Positions 12,435 through 22,515 of a DNA stretch of 64,000 nt are shown here, one piece after another. The notes beneath the pieces were generated by a model. That model ran no database searches and was not told the DNA's origin. It worked only from the letters and a program-made list of their open reading frames with translations. Source of the stretch: Cunninghamia lanceolata (taxonomy: Eukaryota > Streptophyta > Pinopsida > Cupressales > Cupressaceae); assembly GCA_027924645.1 (NCBI GenBank), contig BSBN01000293.1, forward strand, positions 10,502,501-10,566,500, in the 5' to 3' direction. Position 1 is the first letter of the stretch. Each line of letters begins with the position of its first letter. Position numbers and translations under genes: made by a program.

Positions 12435-12446
12435 GCTCTGATTCCA
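12435..12446 (-). other. C1 primer-binding site, initiator-Met type
   Basis: The minus strand reads TGGAATCAGAGC, one base off the initiator methionine tRNA site TGGTATCAGAGC, two bases from the TRIM LTR end. The sequence after it (near 12400) matches the start of the copia element's interior (near 21000), not the TRIM interior. Confidence 0.78.
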
Positions 12447-12448
12447 AC

Positions 12449-12595
12449 TGTTAGTTGTCGTTGCACCAAAAGATCGACCTGTTAATGCCTAATACAACCA
12501 CTTGACTTAACAAGCACGGGAGGTGATTAAGCCCTTGTCACAAACCACTGTAGTGCATCGCTGAACAAGGAGACCAAATGCCACACCTTGCAACA
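12449..12595 (-). repeat. TRIM LTR, right end of C1 (147 bp)
   Basis: It matches 5098-5244 over its full 147 bp and is followed by the TATTT duplication. It serves as the 5' LTR of the chimera. Confidence 0.88.
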
Positions 12596-13122
12596 TATTT
12601 ATCAATATTCATTTGAAAATCTTACATAATTTTGGAAAAAATGCATATTTAGGCATTCAAAAATCTTGCATTGTGAAAATAATTTTCATTAGGGTTTCAA
12701 AAAATTTCTCTTGCATGATCATATTAGATACATCAAATATTCATAAAAGTTGATTTGGCATAGTAATCTTGCATCATTTTATATCCTAGATTTGAAAACT
12801 CATACTTTTACAATTACACATTGTGTATTTCAACATAAGAAGATAACACCTCTTTCACATATCTTTGCAAGAAATATTGAAGTTGTTTATATTGCCTTTT
12901 TGTGCAGCACTTTTAACATTGGGATCACTTGGTTTGTAGTGACACTAGTATGTTTTTGAAAGCTTCAAAAACCTAGTTTCTCAAACTAGTATCTTGGTAT
13001 ACAAAAGTCTCACATAGATGGAATCCAATCATAACAAGGGTGGTGTGGCTCCTCCCTAATCTAATAAGAAAAGGAAGGATCCTGAACCCATCATATCCTT
13101 TACATCACATGAGGTCACTATT
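12596..13122 (+). repeat. Source copy of the 527 bp inverted duplication (L2 leader and ORF start)
   Basis: This is L2's own sequence from the C1 insertion point to codon 35 of its ORF. Its inverted copy lies at 5433-5959. The 69-codon frame 12750-12959 shows no coding features apart from being present twice. Confidence 0.9.
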
Positions 13123-14181
13123 AGAGACAGTGATGGTCCTCTTTATATAACAGCAAGAATAAGTGGAAATCCTACAAGAGGAGTTCTTATTGATCCTAAT
13201 TGCATTAAAAATGTTATCATAGAAGATTTTTTATACATGGATGATCTAGCACAAGATACTTATGATCCAATGAATATAATGATAAAACAACATAATGGTT
13301 ATTTTCTTCCAACAATTGGAACGATAACACTTTTAATTAAAGTGGTTGAAAAAGCCCTAGAAGCATCATTTGTTATCATTCCCACCTTGGATTTCTTTCA
13401 TGTGAAGTTAGGACATCCTTAGCTAAAATCCATGAAAGCAATTCCCTCTACTATTCACAAGTGCTTAAAGTTCCCTCATAAAGGTCGATTGCATGTTATC
13501 CATCACAGTGGATTTAAACCATTGGCCACTCATGGAAATTTCAATTCGGATTATTTTTGGCCACAACCTATTAAAGCAAACCAACCAAGACAAGATCAAT
13601 TCTTCTTGGAATATCAAAAATATAAAGCAAAGAAAATAGATGAACTATCATATGGAAAGAACACTCCTAGACTCTCTCAGTCCTTTGAGGCCCCAATCCC
13701 TCTTATCCAACAAATAGAGAGTGAAAAGTAGACCGAGTTGAAGGATTCACCTAGACCGAAAGGAAGAGGAATTTTTGTCGAGGTTCCTCCTCTTCCATCC
13801 TTACAAGGATCGGAAGAAACACTTCAAGAAAGAAGCTATCCATCACAAAATCATAAGATCACTTTTGTACTGGCTTCCTCTTCTGAAATGACCAAGAATA
13901 CAGAAAATAATGAACCCTTGATGGTAGAAAAAGAAATTCCCTTGGGAAATATAACTAACAAGACTAGAAGAAATAGAAATGCAAGGGAAAGAAGAAGAAA
14001 TCAACAAGCCTTAGCTCAAAAAATGTCACCACAAGAATAAAATATTCCATCGAAAGAAATGGAATCCAAAGAAGAACTAAAGGAAGAAGTTTCATGTTGG
14101 GCTATAGTGCCCTATGTGTCACCTATTTCATATGCAAATCAAGACTGGGAAGAATATGATTTGATCAAGGACAACTGCTAG
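13018..14181 (+). pseudogene. L2 protease-like ORF, pol-less family
   Basis: The frame runs from ATG 13018 to TAG 14179 with four internal stops (13057, 13420, 13729, 14038), the second replacing a tryptophan in 'HP-W-LKSM'. A basic KKRK precedes a region aligned with the protease domain of the Tat element. It keeps the strand-loop pattern GVLID and the following KAIPST-x-HKCLKFPH, which matches KAVPST-x-HQCIKFPH in Tat. However, the active-site D-S/T/G-G is D-P-N here, so catalysis is unlikely. Next comes a conserved DYFWP segment shared with L1 (near 54440), a charged Arg/Asn-rich patch and a QDW motif at the C terminus, also shared with L1. No capsid or pol domain is present in L2. Confidence 0.68.
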
Positions 14182-14737
14182 TGCAGTTGCATTTTATTTT
14201 ATGTAAGTATTTCTAACTCATTCAACTACTCTTGATGTAGCACCCCTTCAAGTTGCTCTCATGGGTGGCCTCCTCTTAAGTGTTGTGTTGTGTTCCCCCT
14301 GTGTAGTGTTAAATTTTTGTTTAGGTCTCCCTGGATGACCCTTGATACTCTTGTAAGGTCAAAGATACAAGGAGACTGCCTCCATTGTGACATTCCTTCT
14401 ATTTGTTTCTCTATTCTTTTACACTTCTCTTGTTGCAATTTTTGTGTGTGGTATGGGCATAATGTTGTGGAGGATGTCTTGGGGGCATCTTCCCACATTG
14501 TGACCCTAAGTCAGTTTTGTCTCCTCTCTCATTTTTCATAATTTCATTCTTCCATTGTACTTGTGGCTCTACTAGTTGATGGATGACAACAACAAATATA
14601 TACTTCTGATAAGGAATGTGTGTCCCTAAACAAGAAAATAAAAATGGACCTAGTCCATATATGAAGATGGGGGTAACAAGCCTTTGCAATACTTCAAATC
14701 TGCTTTTATGCACTTTGAAATGTTTTTGTCTCACCTT
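14182..14737 (+). other. L2 3' leader, first part
   Basis: Noncoding. The stretch 14320-14400 matches D on the opposite strand (about 48560-48640). This homology supports L2 and D being one family. It is interrupted at 14742 by the copia element and continues at 22521. Confidence 0.6.
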
Positions 14738-14742
14738 GTAGC

Positions 14743-16224
14743 ACTTGAAATACACAGGACAACTGAGAGGGGGGTGAATCAGTTGTCACAAAAACTTAAC
14801 TTCATATAAATATCAAACCATCAACTACTTAATTACTGATAATCAAATTTAACCATGAAAGCATGAAACCATAGACTTAATCACAATCACACAGGAGACA
14901 TAGGAGACACCAGATTTTTACATGGAAAACCCTATAAGGGAAAAACCACGGTGGGTGTTAGCCAACAGAAATATATAAGTTATACCAATACCAAAAAATA
15001 GAGGCTCGCTACCTATGGGGCTCACTACCCAAAATGCTCACTGCAAAGAATGGCTCACTACCAAGAGGTGGCTCACTGCCAAAGATTTTAGAACTGATTT
15101 GATAGCATCTACTATATGCCTGAGTTCAGTTCCATTGAGGTGCAATATTCTTCCTTTTCTCTACTCTTCTTACTCTTCGCACTTATCTCCTCATCATGCA
15201 CACTCATTCTTTTTTACAATTACATTACAAGTCTTTATGCAAATCATCAACCTTGGAATGTACATCAAGGTCGGCAATACATTCATCAACCATTGGAACA
15301 ATTTCCAAGGTTGACATTACAAAAACATACATAGAAATAGGTCTGGACTTAATACAGAAATTAGCTAAGGGAAATATGTAAATATGTATGCTGATCACAC
15401 CATGCCTTAGCTAGGACTCTAACACAATCCTTCACACCATAACACACTTCTGCAATCTTCAAGGCATCTCTGCAAATAGTGAAATCAACCAAGTCAGCCA
15501 AGACTGGTGAGAACACTAGGTCTACTAAGAACATTCTTCATCCATGATCCAATTTTCTCTTTGCAAACCAATCCAAGGGTAGGAACACAATCAGATGACA
15601 TCCACAAGCACATTGAGATCATCAGGAACAACTGCACAACTTCTAACCACTCTGTCAAGAAGATTCTTCAAACTGGAGCACATAAACACCACTACCAGCT
15701 ACTGTCATAAGGAAAAGATTGCTTGTAGACCACTAGATCACAAACCATTGGAACTAAAGGCCCATATAATCATCTTAGACTTAACTCTAGAACCACGGAC
15801 AAAAATACTTCAATGTGGAGCATAACACTTTCTCCCTGTCACCACCAAACATACAAAAAAGTAGTTTTCACTCTAGAGTGAACATAGCTCACTCAAATCT
15901 TCATATCGGAGGCTCAAAGTTGGAACATAGCATCTTCAAACAAGCCTATAAATAACTTCCAATCCACAGACAAAGATATTCATTCTATAGGAAATGCAGA
16001 GCAATCTATTGGACTGTTCTTCTGTAGACAAAGATATTCTGCAACATACTGTTTCTACCGGAGGAGCAAATTTTCTCAATATCCTTAATATTAGGCTTTC
16101 CAACACTTACATAGGAATCTAACTCATTACAAGAAATCATCAAGACAAAAGCACAGTTGGCACCAATGACAACACTGATATGTTGACATCAATGACAACA
16201 CTGGTTAGGCACATACTTGCAACA
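14743..16224 (-). repeat. Copia 3' LTR (1482 bp)
   Basis: It aligns with 21030-22515 throughout. Its outer end reads ACTTGAAATAC against TGTTGAAATAC in the other LTR. Confidence 0.9.
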
Positions 16225-16237
16225 ATCTCCCCCGTTG
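16225..16237 (-). other. Copia polypurine tract
   Basis: The minus strand reads CAACGGGGGAGAT immediately before the LTR TGTTGC. This is the plus-strand primer position. Confidence 0.8.
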
Positions 16238-16561
16238 TCATTGATGGCAACATATGATGTGAAAAACTGAAAAGGCCATCAAGACAAGATTCTCCCCCTT
16301 TCTCTTTACACATTTACACTCTTTCTCCCCCTGAGTTTTTCACATGATTTCTCTCCCCCTTTGACATCAATGGCAAAGGACACATACTTGCATTCTGTTG
16401 TTCTGAATCAACTAAACCTTTTCTATTATCAATACTTTCTTCATCAGGAGCTCATACTGGTAATATTTAGCTACTCCTCCTGAGAGGTAGCTCTCAAAAC
16501 ATCAATCCAAATCAAAGAATGAGACTTTGAGCACCACTGGACTGATGCATTCCCATGCATC

Positions 16562-17053
16562 TTAATTTAGGGAAGGAGGGGTAATGACCCCTAACTTTTC
16601 TCTGAGACACTCAAAAGTATCCTTAGGCAGAGGCTTGGTGAAGATATCTGCAATCTGATCCTTTGTGGACACGTATTCCAACTTTACTTCATTCTCTATC
16701 ACCTTTTCTCTCAGGAAGTGATACCTTATAGATATATGCTTTGTTCTTGAGTGCATCACTAGAATCTTTGAAATATTTATAACACTTGTATTGTCATAGA
16801 AGATTGCAATTGGATCTTTATACACAACTCATATGTCCTTCAAAATCTGCTTCATCCATAACACTTGAGTACAACAACATGTTGCTGCAATATACTCTGC
16901 TTCTGTAGTTGACAAAGAGATTGAATCTTGTTTCTTGCTCAGCCATGAAACCAATCTATTACCCAAAATATAAAGCACCTCCACTTGTACTCTTCCTATC
17001 ATCAAGATCTCCAGCCTAATCAGCATCTGTATAAACATTGAGAGTGAAATCAT
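16562..17053 (-). pseudogene. Copia RNase H and polyprotein C terminus
   Basis: Residues include LSTTEAEYIAA (the conserved copia RNase H signature with catalytic Glu) and later AIFYDN, TKHISIRYHFLREK, and the terminal KDQIADIFTKPLP that closes most copia polyproteins. An in-frame stop separates 16829-17053 from 16562-16825. The last codons read GVITPPSLN before a stop at 16562. The domain removes RNA during reverse transcription. Length and motif order match family norms, so only point decay is seen. Confidence 0.85.
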
Positions 17054-17209
17054 TAGCCTTTAGATACCATAAGCCATGATCCTATGTGCCTTTTAAATAC
17101 CTCAAGATTCTCTTGGATCTAACTGAAATCTTGCAACAAGACAAACTATATGCATAATATCAAGTCTAGTTTGAGTTAGATAAAGCAATCCTCCAATCAT
17201 GGATCTGTA

Positions 17210-18070
17210 CTATTTCTGATCAGTCTTGGGAGATTCATCAGTTTTTCTCAACTTGCAGCTAGTCACAATGGGAGTACATACCAGTTTAGAGTCTTCCATC
17301 CCAAACTTCTTCAACAAGGCTTTCACATACTTAGACTGAGATATGAAGATTCTTTTATCTGATTGATTGATTTGTAGACCCAAAAAGAAATTCATCTCAC
17401 CAAACATAGACATCTCAAACTCTTTTTACGTTTCACCAAAAAATTTCATACACATACTTTCATTGCCTCCAAAGATGATATCATCAACAAAGACTTCAAC
17501 AATCAAAATTTGATCACCATTAATCTTGAAATAGAGATTACTATTAGCAGTACCTTTATTGAACCCTAACTGCAATAAGTACTTATCCAACCTTGCATAC
17601 CAGGCTCTAGGAGCTTGCTTGATTCCATACAATGCTTTCTTCAACCTGCATACCATATCACCTTGATCTGATAGTTGGAATCCTTCCAGTTGCTCAATGT
17701 AGACTTCCTCTTCCAACTCACCATTCAAAAATACAGACTTCACATCCATCTGATACACTTTGAAATCTTTGTGAGTTACAAATGCCAGAAACATTATGAT
17801 TGCTTCAATCCAAGCTACTGGAGCAAAAGTTTCTTCAAAATCTATTCCTTCAATTTGAGAATATCCTTTGCACACAAGCCTTGCTTTATTCCTTACAACT
17901 TATTCATTTTCATTTAGCTTATTCCTAAAAACCCATTTGGTTCCAATAACATTTTTGTCAGCAAGTCTAGGAACTAATTCCCAAGTTTCATTCTTCTCTA
18001 TCTGCATTAGTTCTTCCTTCATTGCCTTTACCCAATTTTCATCATTTTAGGCTTCATTCACACCTTTTGG
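17210..18070 (-). pseudogene. Copia reverse transcriptase
   Basis: Copia RT motifs appear in order on the minus strand: [19 protein letters not shown], then [10 protein letters not shown] (the MDVKTAFLNG motif), [13 protein letters not shown], and FVDDIIFGG (the YVDD active-site box with Phe at the first position). Then comes the thumb-side FEMSMFGEMNFFLGLQI near 17410, split by a stop at 17426. The N-terminal end of the RT/integrase linker is separated from upstream integrase by the TRIM at 18071-18422. The catalytic Asp pair is retained. The frame has several stops, so the copy is not functional. Confidence 0.88.
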
Positions 18071-18422
18071 TGTTGCAAGGTGTGGCCCTTGGTCTCCTTG
18101 TTTAGCACAATGCTGTGGTGGTTTGCGACAAGGGCTTAACCGCCTCCCATGCTTGTTAAGTCAAGTGGTTGTATCAGGCATTAATAGGTCGATTTGTTGG
18201 TGCAACGGTAGCTAACAATTGGTATCAGAGCTGAGGTCATGGGTTCAAACCCTGCGCTTGTGCTGGGAGGGGGGTTGTTGCAAGGTGTGACCCTTGGTCT
18301 CCTTGTTCAGCATAGTGCTGCGATGGTTTGCGACAAGGGCTTAACCGCCTCCCGTGCTTGTTAAGTCAAGTGGTTGTATCGGGCATTAATAGGTCAATCT
18401 TTTGGTGCAACGGCAGCTAACA
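18071..18422 (+). mobile_element. Complete TRIM (352 bp), nested in copia
   Basis: Two 147 bp LTRs (18071-18217 and 18276-18422) start TGTTGCAAGG and end GCTAACA. Between them are only 58 bp: TGGTATCAGAGC (18220-18231), complementary to initiator methionine tRNA, and a purine tract GGGAGGGGGGT (18265-18275) touching the second LTR. Flanks are perfect TTTGG repeats (18066-18070 and 18423-18427). It has no coding capacity and must move with proteins from another element. The shared Met primer site and its presence beside copia sequence make a copia helper likely. The two LTRs differ at about a dozen positions, so this copy is not recent. Confidence 0.95.
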
Positions 18423-19401
18423 TTTGGTTCAACTGTAGAGAGCATACAATAATTCACTTGTTCTTCTGCAGCTCTTTTCCTTGTTAGTACTCCTTTGTTT
18501 TTATCTTCAATAATTTGATCTTCAGATTGATTGAGTCTTACATATCTAGGGATCTTAGCAACACTTTCCAGATCCTTTTCTTCTTCATCTTGACTATCTT
18601 CTTGTTCAAATTTTTCTTCATATGTTATAGCAGTAGGTTCATCTAATTCATAGCCACTCTGATCTGATGTTCTTCCTTTGTCTTCATCCACCTTCACATT
18701 TGCACTCTCAACAATCTTTTTCAACCTTTTGTTGTAGCACCGGTAGGCCTTACTCTTGGTAGAGTATCAAGGAAGATTCCTTCATCACATCTTGCATCAA
18801 ATTTCCCTAGATCTTCATCTCTTTTGATATAGCATTTACTTCCAAAGACTTTGAAATATTTTACTATATGAATTCTTCCATACCACAATTCATAGGGAGT
18901 TTTAGTACCATTACCTTTCACTTGAACTCTATTTTGAATGTAGACAGCAGTATGTATAGCTTCTTTCCAAAAAACTTATAGCAGACCTCCTTCCTTCATC
19001 ATTGTTCTAGCAGCCTCTTGAACTATCTTATTCTTTCTTTCCACAACTCAATTTTGCTGAGGAGTCCTAGGTGTAGACAACTGTCTCTTTATTCCTTGCT
19101 CTTCATAGAAAATGTTGAATTTATTTGATGTGAACTCACCTCCTCTATCAAACCTCAAGCATTTGATTTTCATCTCTATTTCATTCTCAACCATTTCCTT
19201 GAAGTATTTGAACTTCTCTAAGGCTTTAGATTTGTCTCTTAGAAAAGTAACCCAAGTCATTCTAGAATAATCATCAATAAGCAACATGAAATACCTGTCA
19301 CCTTGTAGAATTCTTATCCTTGTAGGAACACATGGATATGTATGTACTAGATCCAGCAAACTGATAGAAAATTGCTCTTTGCTCTTGAAACTTGTTCTTG
19401 T
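18423..19401 (-). pseudogene. Copia integrase
   Basis: On the minus strand, after the gag-pre-integrase segment, come the core residues: an Asp in LLDLVH, LIDDYSRMTWV, the second acidic segment RFDRGGEF (usually SDNGGEF), and the end of the core near 19048 (TPQQN) with the ERKN region following. Continuing downstream (18921-18721) are TPYELWYG and FGSKCYIKRDED, standard for copia integrase C-terminal domains. The last part (18724-18424) is an acidic linker rich in Asp/Glu, broken by the TRIM. Stops and one frame change are present. It would have inserted the cDNA into the genome. Confidence 0.85.
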
Positions 19402-20975
19402 CTACTTCCCCAACTGACATTCCTTACAAATGGTAATGGTGGGTTTCACAAGTTTTGGTAAATCTCTCACAGTTTGACCTAAACTTATCGTTACCAGATT
19501 ATCAAAGTTTATATGACACATCCTTCTATGCCACAACCAACTCTCATCTGCTTGGGCTAATAAATAGCAATCATTAGTTCCTCTTAATTGATAGATGTTA
19601 CCTCTGGTCTTCTTACCGATAGAAATCAAAGTTCCAGAGCTTTCCATGATCTTGCATGCATTATCTTTGAATGTCAGATCATAACCTTTGCCACGCATCT
19701 GACCAACACTCAAAAGATTATGCTTCAAACCCTTCACATATAGGACATAATCAGTATTATGCTTTCCATCAAGTGAAATAGATCCTTTTCCACAAATCTT
19801 ACCAGCTACATTGTCTCCAAACCTAACCAGTCCTCCATCACACTTTTCCAAACTCACAAACTTACTTTTGTCACTGGTCATGTGATGTGAGCATCCACTA
19901 TCAATAATCCATTCATCCTTATCTTTCTCAACCTGAATAGCCAAAGCACTTTCTTCCACTGGTTTTTCTTCCTTCACATAGCTCATAGAATTAGTAGACA
20001 CGGGTTCTTCTTTAATAGTAATAAACAAGCATTCATTGGCACTAGTACTAGCATCATTAGATTCATCATTAGTGTAACCTTCATCATCAAGATCTCTAAC
20101 ATAGTAGCATTTATTTGGAGCTCTAGACCTGTTCTCAAATCTTTTTCTAGTCCTTTCAATTCTTTTAGGACATCTGGAAGCATAATGACCTACTTTACCA
20201 CATGAAAAATATTTGAAAGGTAATTTTCCTTTGAACTTACCTGAACCTCTTTGCAATCTATCAACAAAACTAGCTTCAATTTCATTGAAGTCATCAATAG
20301 GATCCACTTTGTATTTTTCAGCTTTGGAGATCTTTTCAGAAGTACTGGCTTTGAAAGCAGTCTCAACTTTCGGTAGAGCATCACCAAACTCTCTCATCTC
20401 AAAGGCTGTAATCTTTCCAAGTAATTGATCTCTATCAATAGTTTTCACAGTCATTACTTCTTCAATTGCAGCTACCTTGTGACTATAGGACTTTGGTAGT
20501 GATCTAAGAATTTTCATCACAACTTCCTTATCACCAATAGTTCATCCATACCTTTTATTCCATTGACACGTTCATAAACCCTTTGCATAAAGGTTGTTAT
20601 GTTTTCATCTTCATTCATCTTTAAACCCTCATATTTTGCTTTCAGGCCCTATAGCTTGGCGTCTTTTACAGAGTCCTCTCCTTCATACAGTTTTTTTAAC
20701 TTTTCTCAAACTTCATTTACAGATTTAAGATCAATGACTTTTATCAACTCAGTGTCATTTAAAGCACTTAACAGGGCATCTCTAGCTTTTATATTCAACT
20801 CATATTCTTTGATTTCATCTTCAATTGTCAAACCATTTGGAGGCATGGTATATTTTGACTCTGCAGCTTTCCACACTTTATAACCAAGACAAAGGAGATG
20901 GCTTTTCATTCATACCTTCTAAAGAGCATAATTTGTCCGATCAAATTATGGAGCTTCCTTTTTAAAAGACATCAT
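19402..20975 (-). pseudogene. gag: Copia Gag, protease and pre-integrase domain
   Basis: The start is placed at the double ATG at 20975, just after the primer site. Early stops (TAA, TAG, TGA) occur within the first 22 codons and a frame change lies between 20706 and 20520. Recognisable parts are: Gag helical region (KSHLLCLGYKVWKAAE), zinc knuckle CX2CX4HX4C at about 20220-20170, aspartic protease WIIDSGCSHHM (active Asp-Ser-Gly) near 19910, and the gag-pre-integrase zinc motif HRRMCH with CKECQ near 19520-19410. The order and spacing are those of an ordinary plant copia polyprotein. Confidence 0.87.
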
Positions 20976-21015
20976 GGATCTTCCTCAAGTTGTTAGGATT
21001 TCTTCTGAGGAACTT

Positions 21016-21027
21016 GCTCTGATACCA
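21016..21027 (-). other. Copia primer-binding site, initiator-Met type
   Basis: The minus strand reads TGGTATCAGAGC, two bases after the LTR end. It matches the 3' end of plant initiator methionine tRNA exactly. Confidence 0.92.
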
Positions 21028-21029
21028 AT

Positions 21030-22515
21030 TGTTGAAATACATAGGACAACTGAGAGGGGGGGTGAATCAATTGTCACAAAAACTTAACTTCATATAAATA
21101 TCAAACCATCAACTACTTAATTATTGATAATCAGATTTAACCATGAAAGCATGAAACCATAGACTTAATCACAATCACACAAGAGACACTAGATTTTTAC
21201 GTGGAAAACCCTATAAGGGAAAAACCATGGTGGGTGTTAGCCCATAGAAATATATAAGATACCAATACCAAAAAATAAAGGCTCAATACCTACAGGGCTC
21301 ACTACCCAAAATGCACAGTGCAAAGAATGTCTCACTGCCATGACTAACTCACTACCAAGGGTGGCTCACTGCCAAAGATATTTGAACTGATTTGGCAGCA
21401 TCTACTCTATGCCTGAGTTTAGTTCCATTGAAGCGCAATATTCTTCCTCTGCTTTGCTCTTCTTACTCTTCACACTTATCTCCTCATCATGCACACTCAT
21501 TCTTTTTTGCAATTACATTACAAGCATTTATACAAGTCATCAACCTTGGAATGTACATCAAGGTCGACAATACATCCATGACCCATTGGGACAATCTCCA
21601 AGGTCGGCATTACAAAAACATACATAGAAATAGGTCTAGACCTAATACAAAAATTAGCTAAGGGAAAGATGTAAAGAAGTATTTTGATCACACCATGCCT
21701 TAGTTGGGACTCTAATGCAATCCTTCACGCCATGACATGCTTCTGTAATCTTCAAGGCATATCTACAAATAGTGAAATCAACCAAGTCGGCCAAGACTGG
21801 TGATAACACTAGGTCTACTAAGAACATTCTTCATCCATGATCCAATTTTCTCTTTGCAGACCAATCCAAGGGTAGGAACACAATCAGGCAACATCCACAA
21901 GCACATTGAGATCATCAGGAACAACTGCACAACTTCTAACCACTCTGTCAAGAAGATTCTTCAAACTAGAGCATTTAAATACTACTGCTAGCTAGTGTCA
22001 TAAGGAAAAGATCACTTGCGGACCACTAGATCACGAACCATTGGAACTAAAGGCCCATATCATCATCTTAGACTTAACTCTAGAACCACAGACCAAAATA
22101 CTTCAATGCGGAGCATAACACTTTCTCCCTATCACCACCAAACATACAGAAAAGTAGTTTTCACTCTGGTGAACATAGCTCACTCAAATCTTCATACCGG
22201 AGGCTCAAACTCAGAACATAGCATCTTCAAACAAGCCTATAAATAACTTCCAATCCACAGAAAAAGATATTCATTCTACAAGAAATGCAGAGCAATCTGT
22301 TGGACTGATCTTCTATAGACAATGATATTCTGCAACATATTATTTCTATCGAAGGAGCAAATTTTCTCAATATCCTCAATATCAGGCTTTCCAACACTTA
22401 CATAGGCATCTAACTCATTACAAGCAATCATCAAGACAAGAGTACAATTGGCACCAATGACAACACTGATATGTTGACATCAATGACAACACCGGTTAGG
22501 CACATACTTGCAACA
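21030..22515 (-). repeat. Copia 5' LTR (1486 bp)
   Basis: On the + strand it begins TGTTGAAATAC and ends TTGCAACA. It is paired with 14743-16224. Confidence 0.92.

Larger units (their letters stand above)
5098..12595 (-). mobile_element. C1: chimeric TRIM/copia retrotransposon with TRIM LTRs outside
   Basis: The unit is bounded by two 147 bp TRIM LTRs (5098-5244 and 12449-12595) and flanked by perfect TATTT repeats (5093-5097 and 12596-12600). Reading the minus strand, the order is: TRIM LTR, Met-type primer site, copia-like gag end, a large ORF of unknown function, polypurine tract, 1.08 kb copia LTR, Met-type primer site, TRIM interior, partial TRIM LTR, a 527 bp inverted copy of the right flank, partial TRIM LTR, TRIM interior, TRIM LTR. 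There is no protease, integrase or reverse transcriptase. Both hybrid junctions lie exactly at the LTR end/primer site, where TRIM and copia sequences are alike. This points to recombination or template switching there. The inverted copy must have arisen after insertion, since it begins at the target duplication. Confidence 0.8.
14743..22515 (-). mobile_element. Ty1/copia retrotransposon nested in L2
   Basis: The two LTRs (14743-16224 and 21030-22515) are in the same orientation. The minus strand has the initiator-Met primer site next to the right LTR and a polypurine tract next to the left one. Flanks are GTAGC (14738-14742) and ATAGC (22516-22520), a target duplication with one transition. 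Across the gap the L2 sequence rejoins in register with D's homologous 3' region. Coding order is gag, protease, integrase, RT, RNase H, which defines Ty1/copia. The coding region has stops and at least two frame changes, and a TRIM is inserted at 18071. The left LTR's outer two bases are AC where TG is expected. Confidence 0.93.

Noticed and set aside
18220..18260. Possible tRNA gene or SINE head (GGTATCAGAGC...GGGTTCAAACCC)
   Set aside because: The first part is the Met primer-binding site of the TRIM. The GGTTCAAACC resembles a polymerase III B box, but there is no A box or tRNA fold, and LTRs with a target duplication explain the whole unit.
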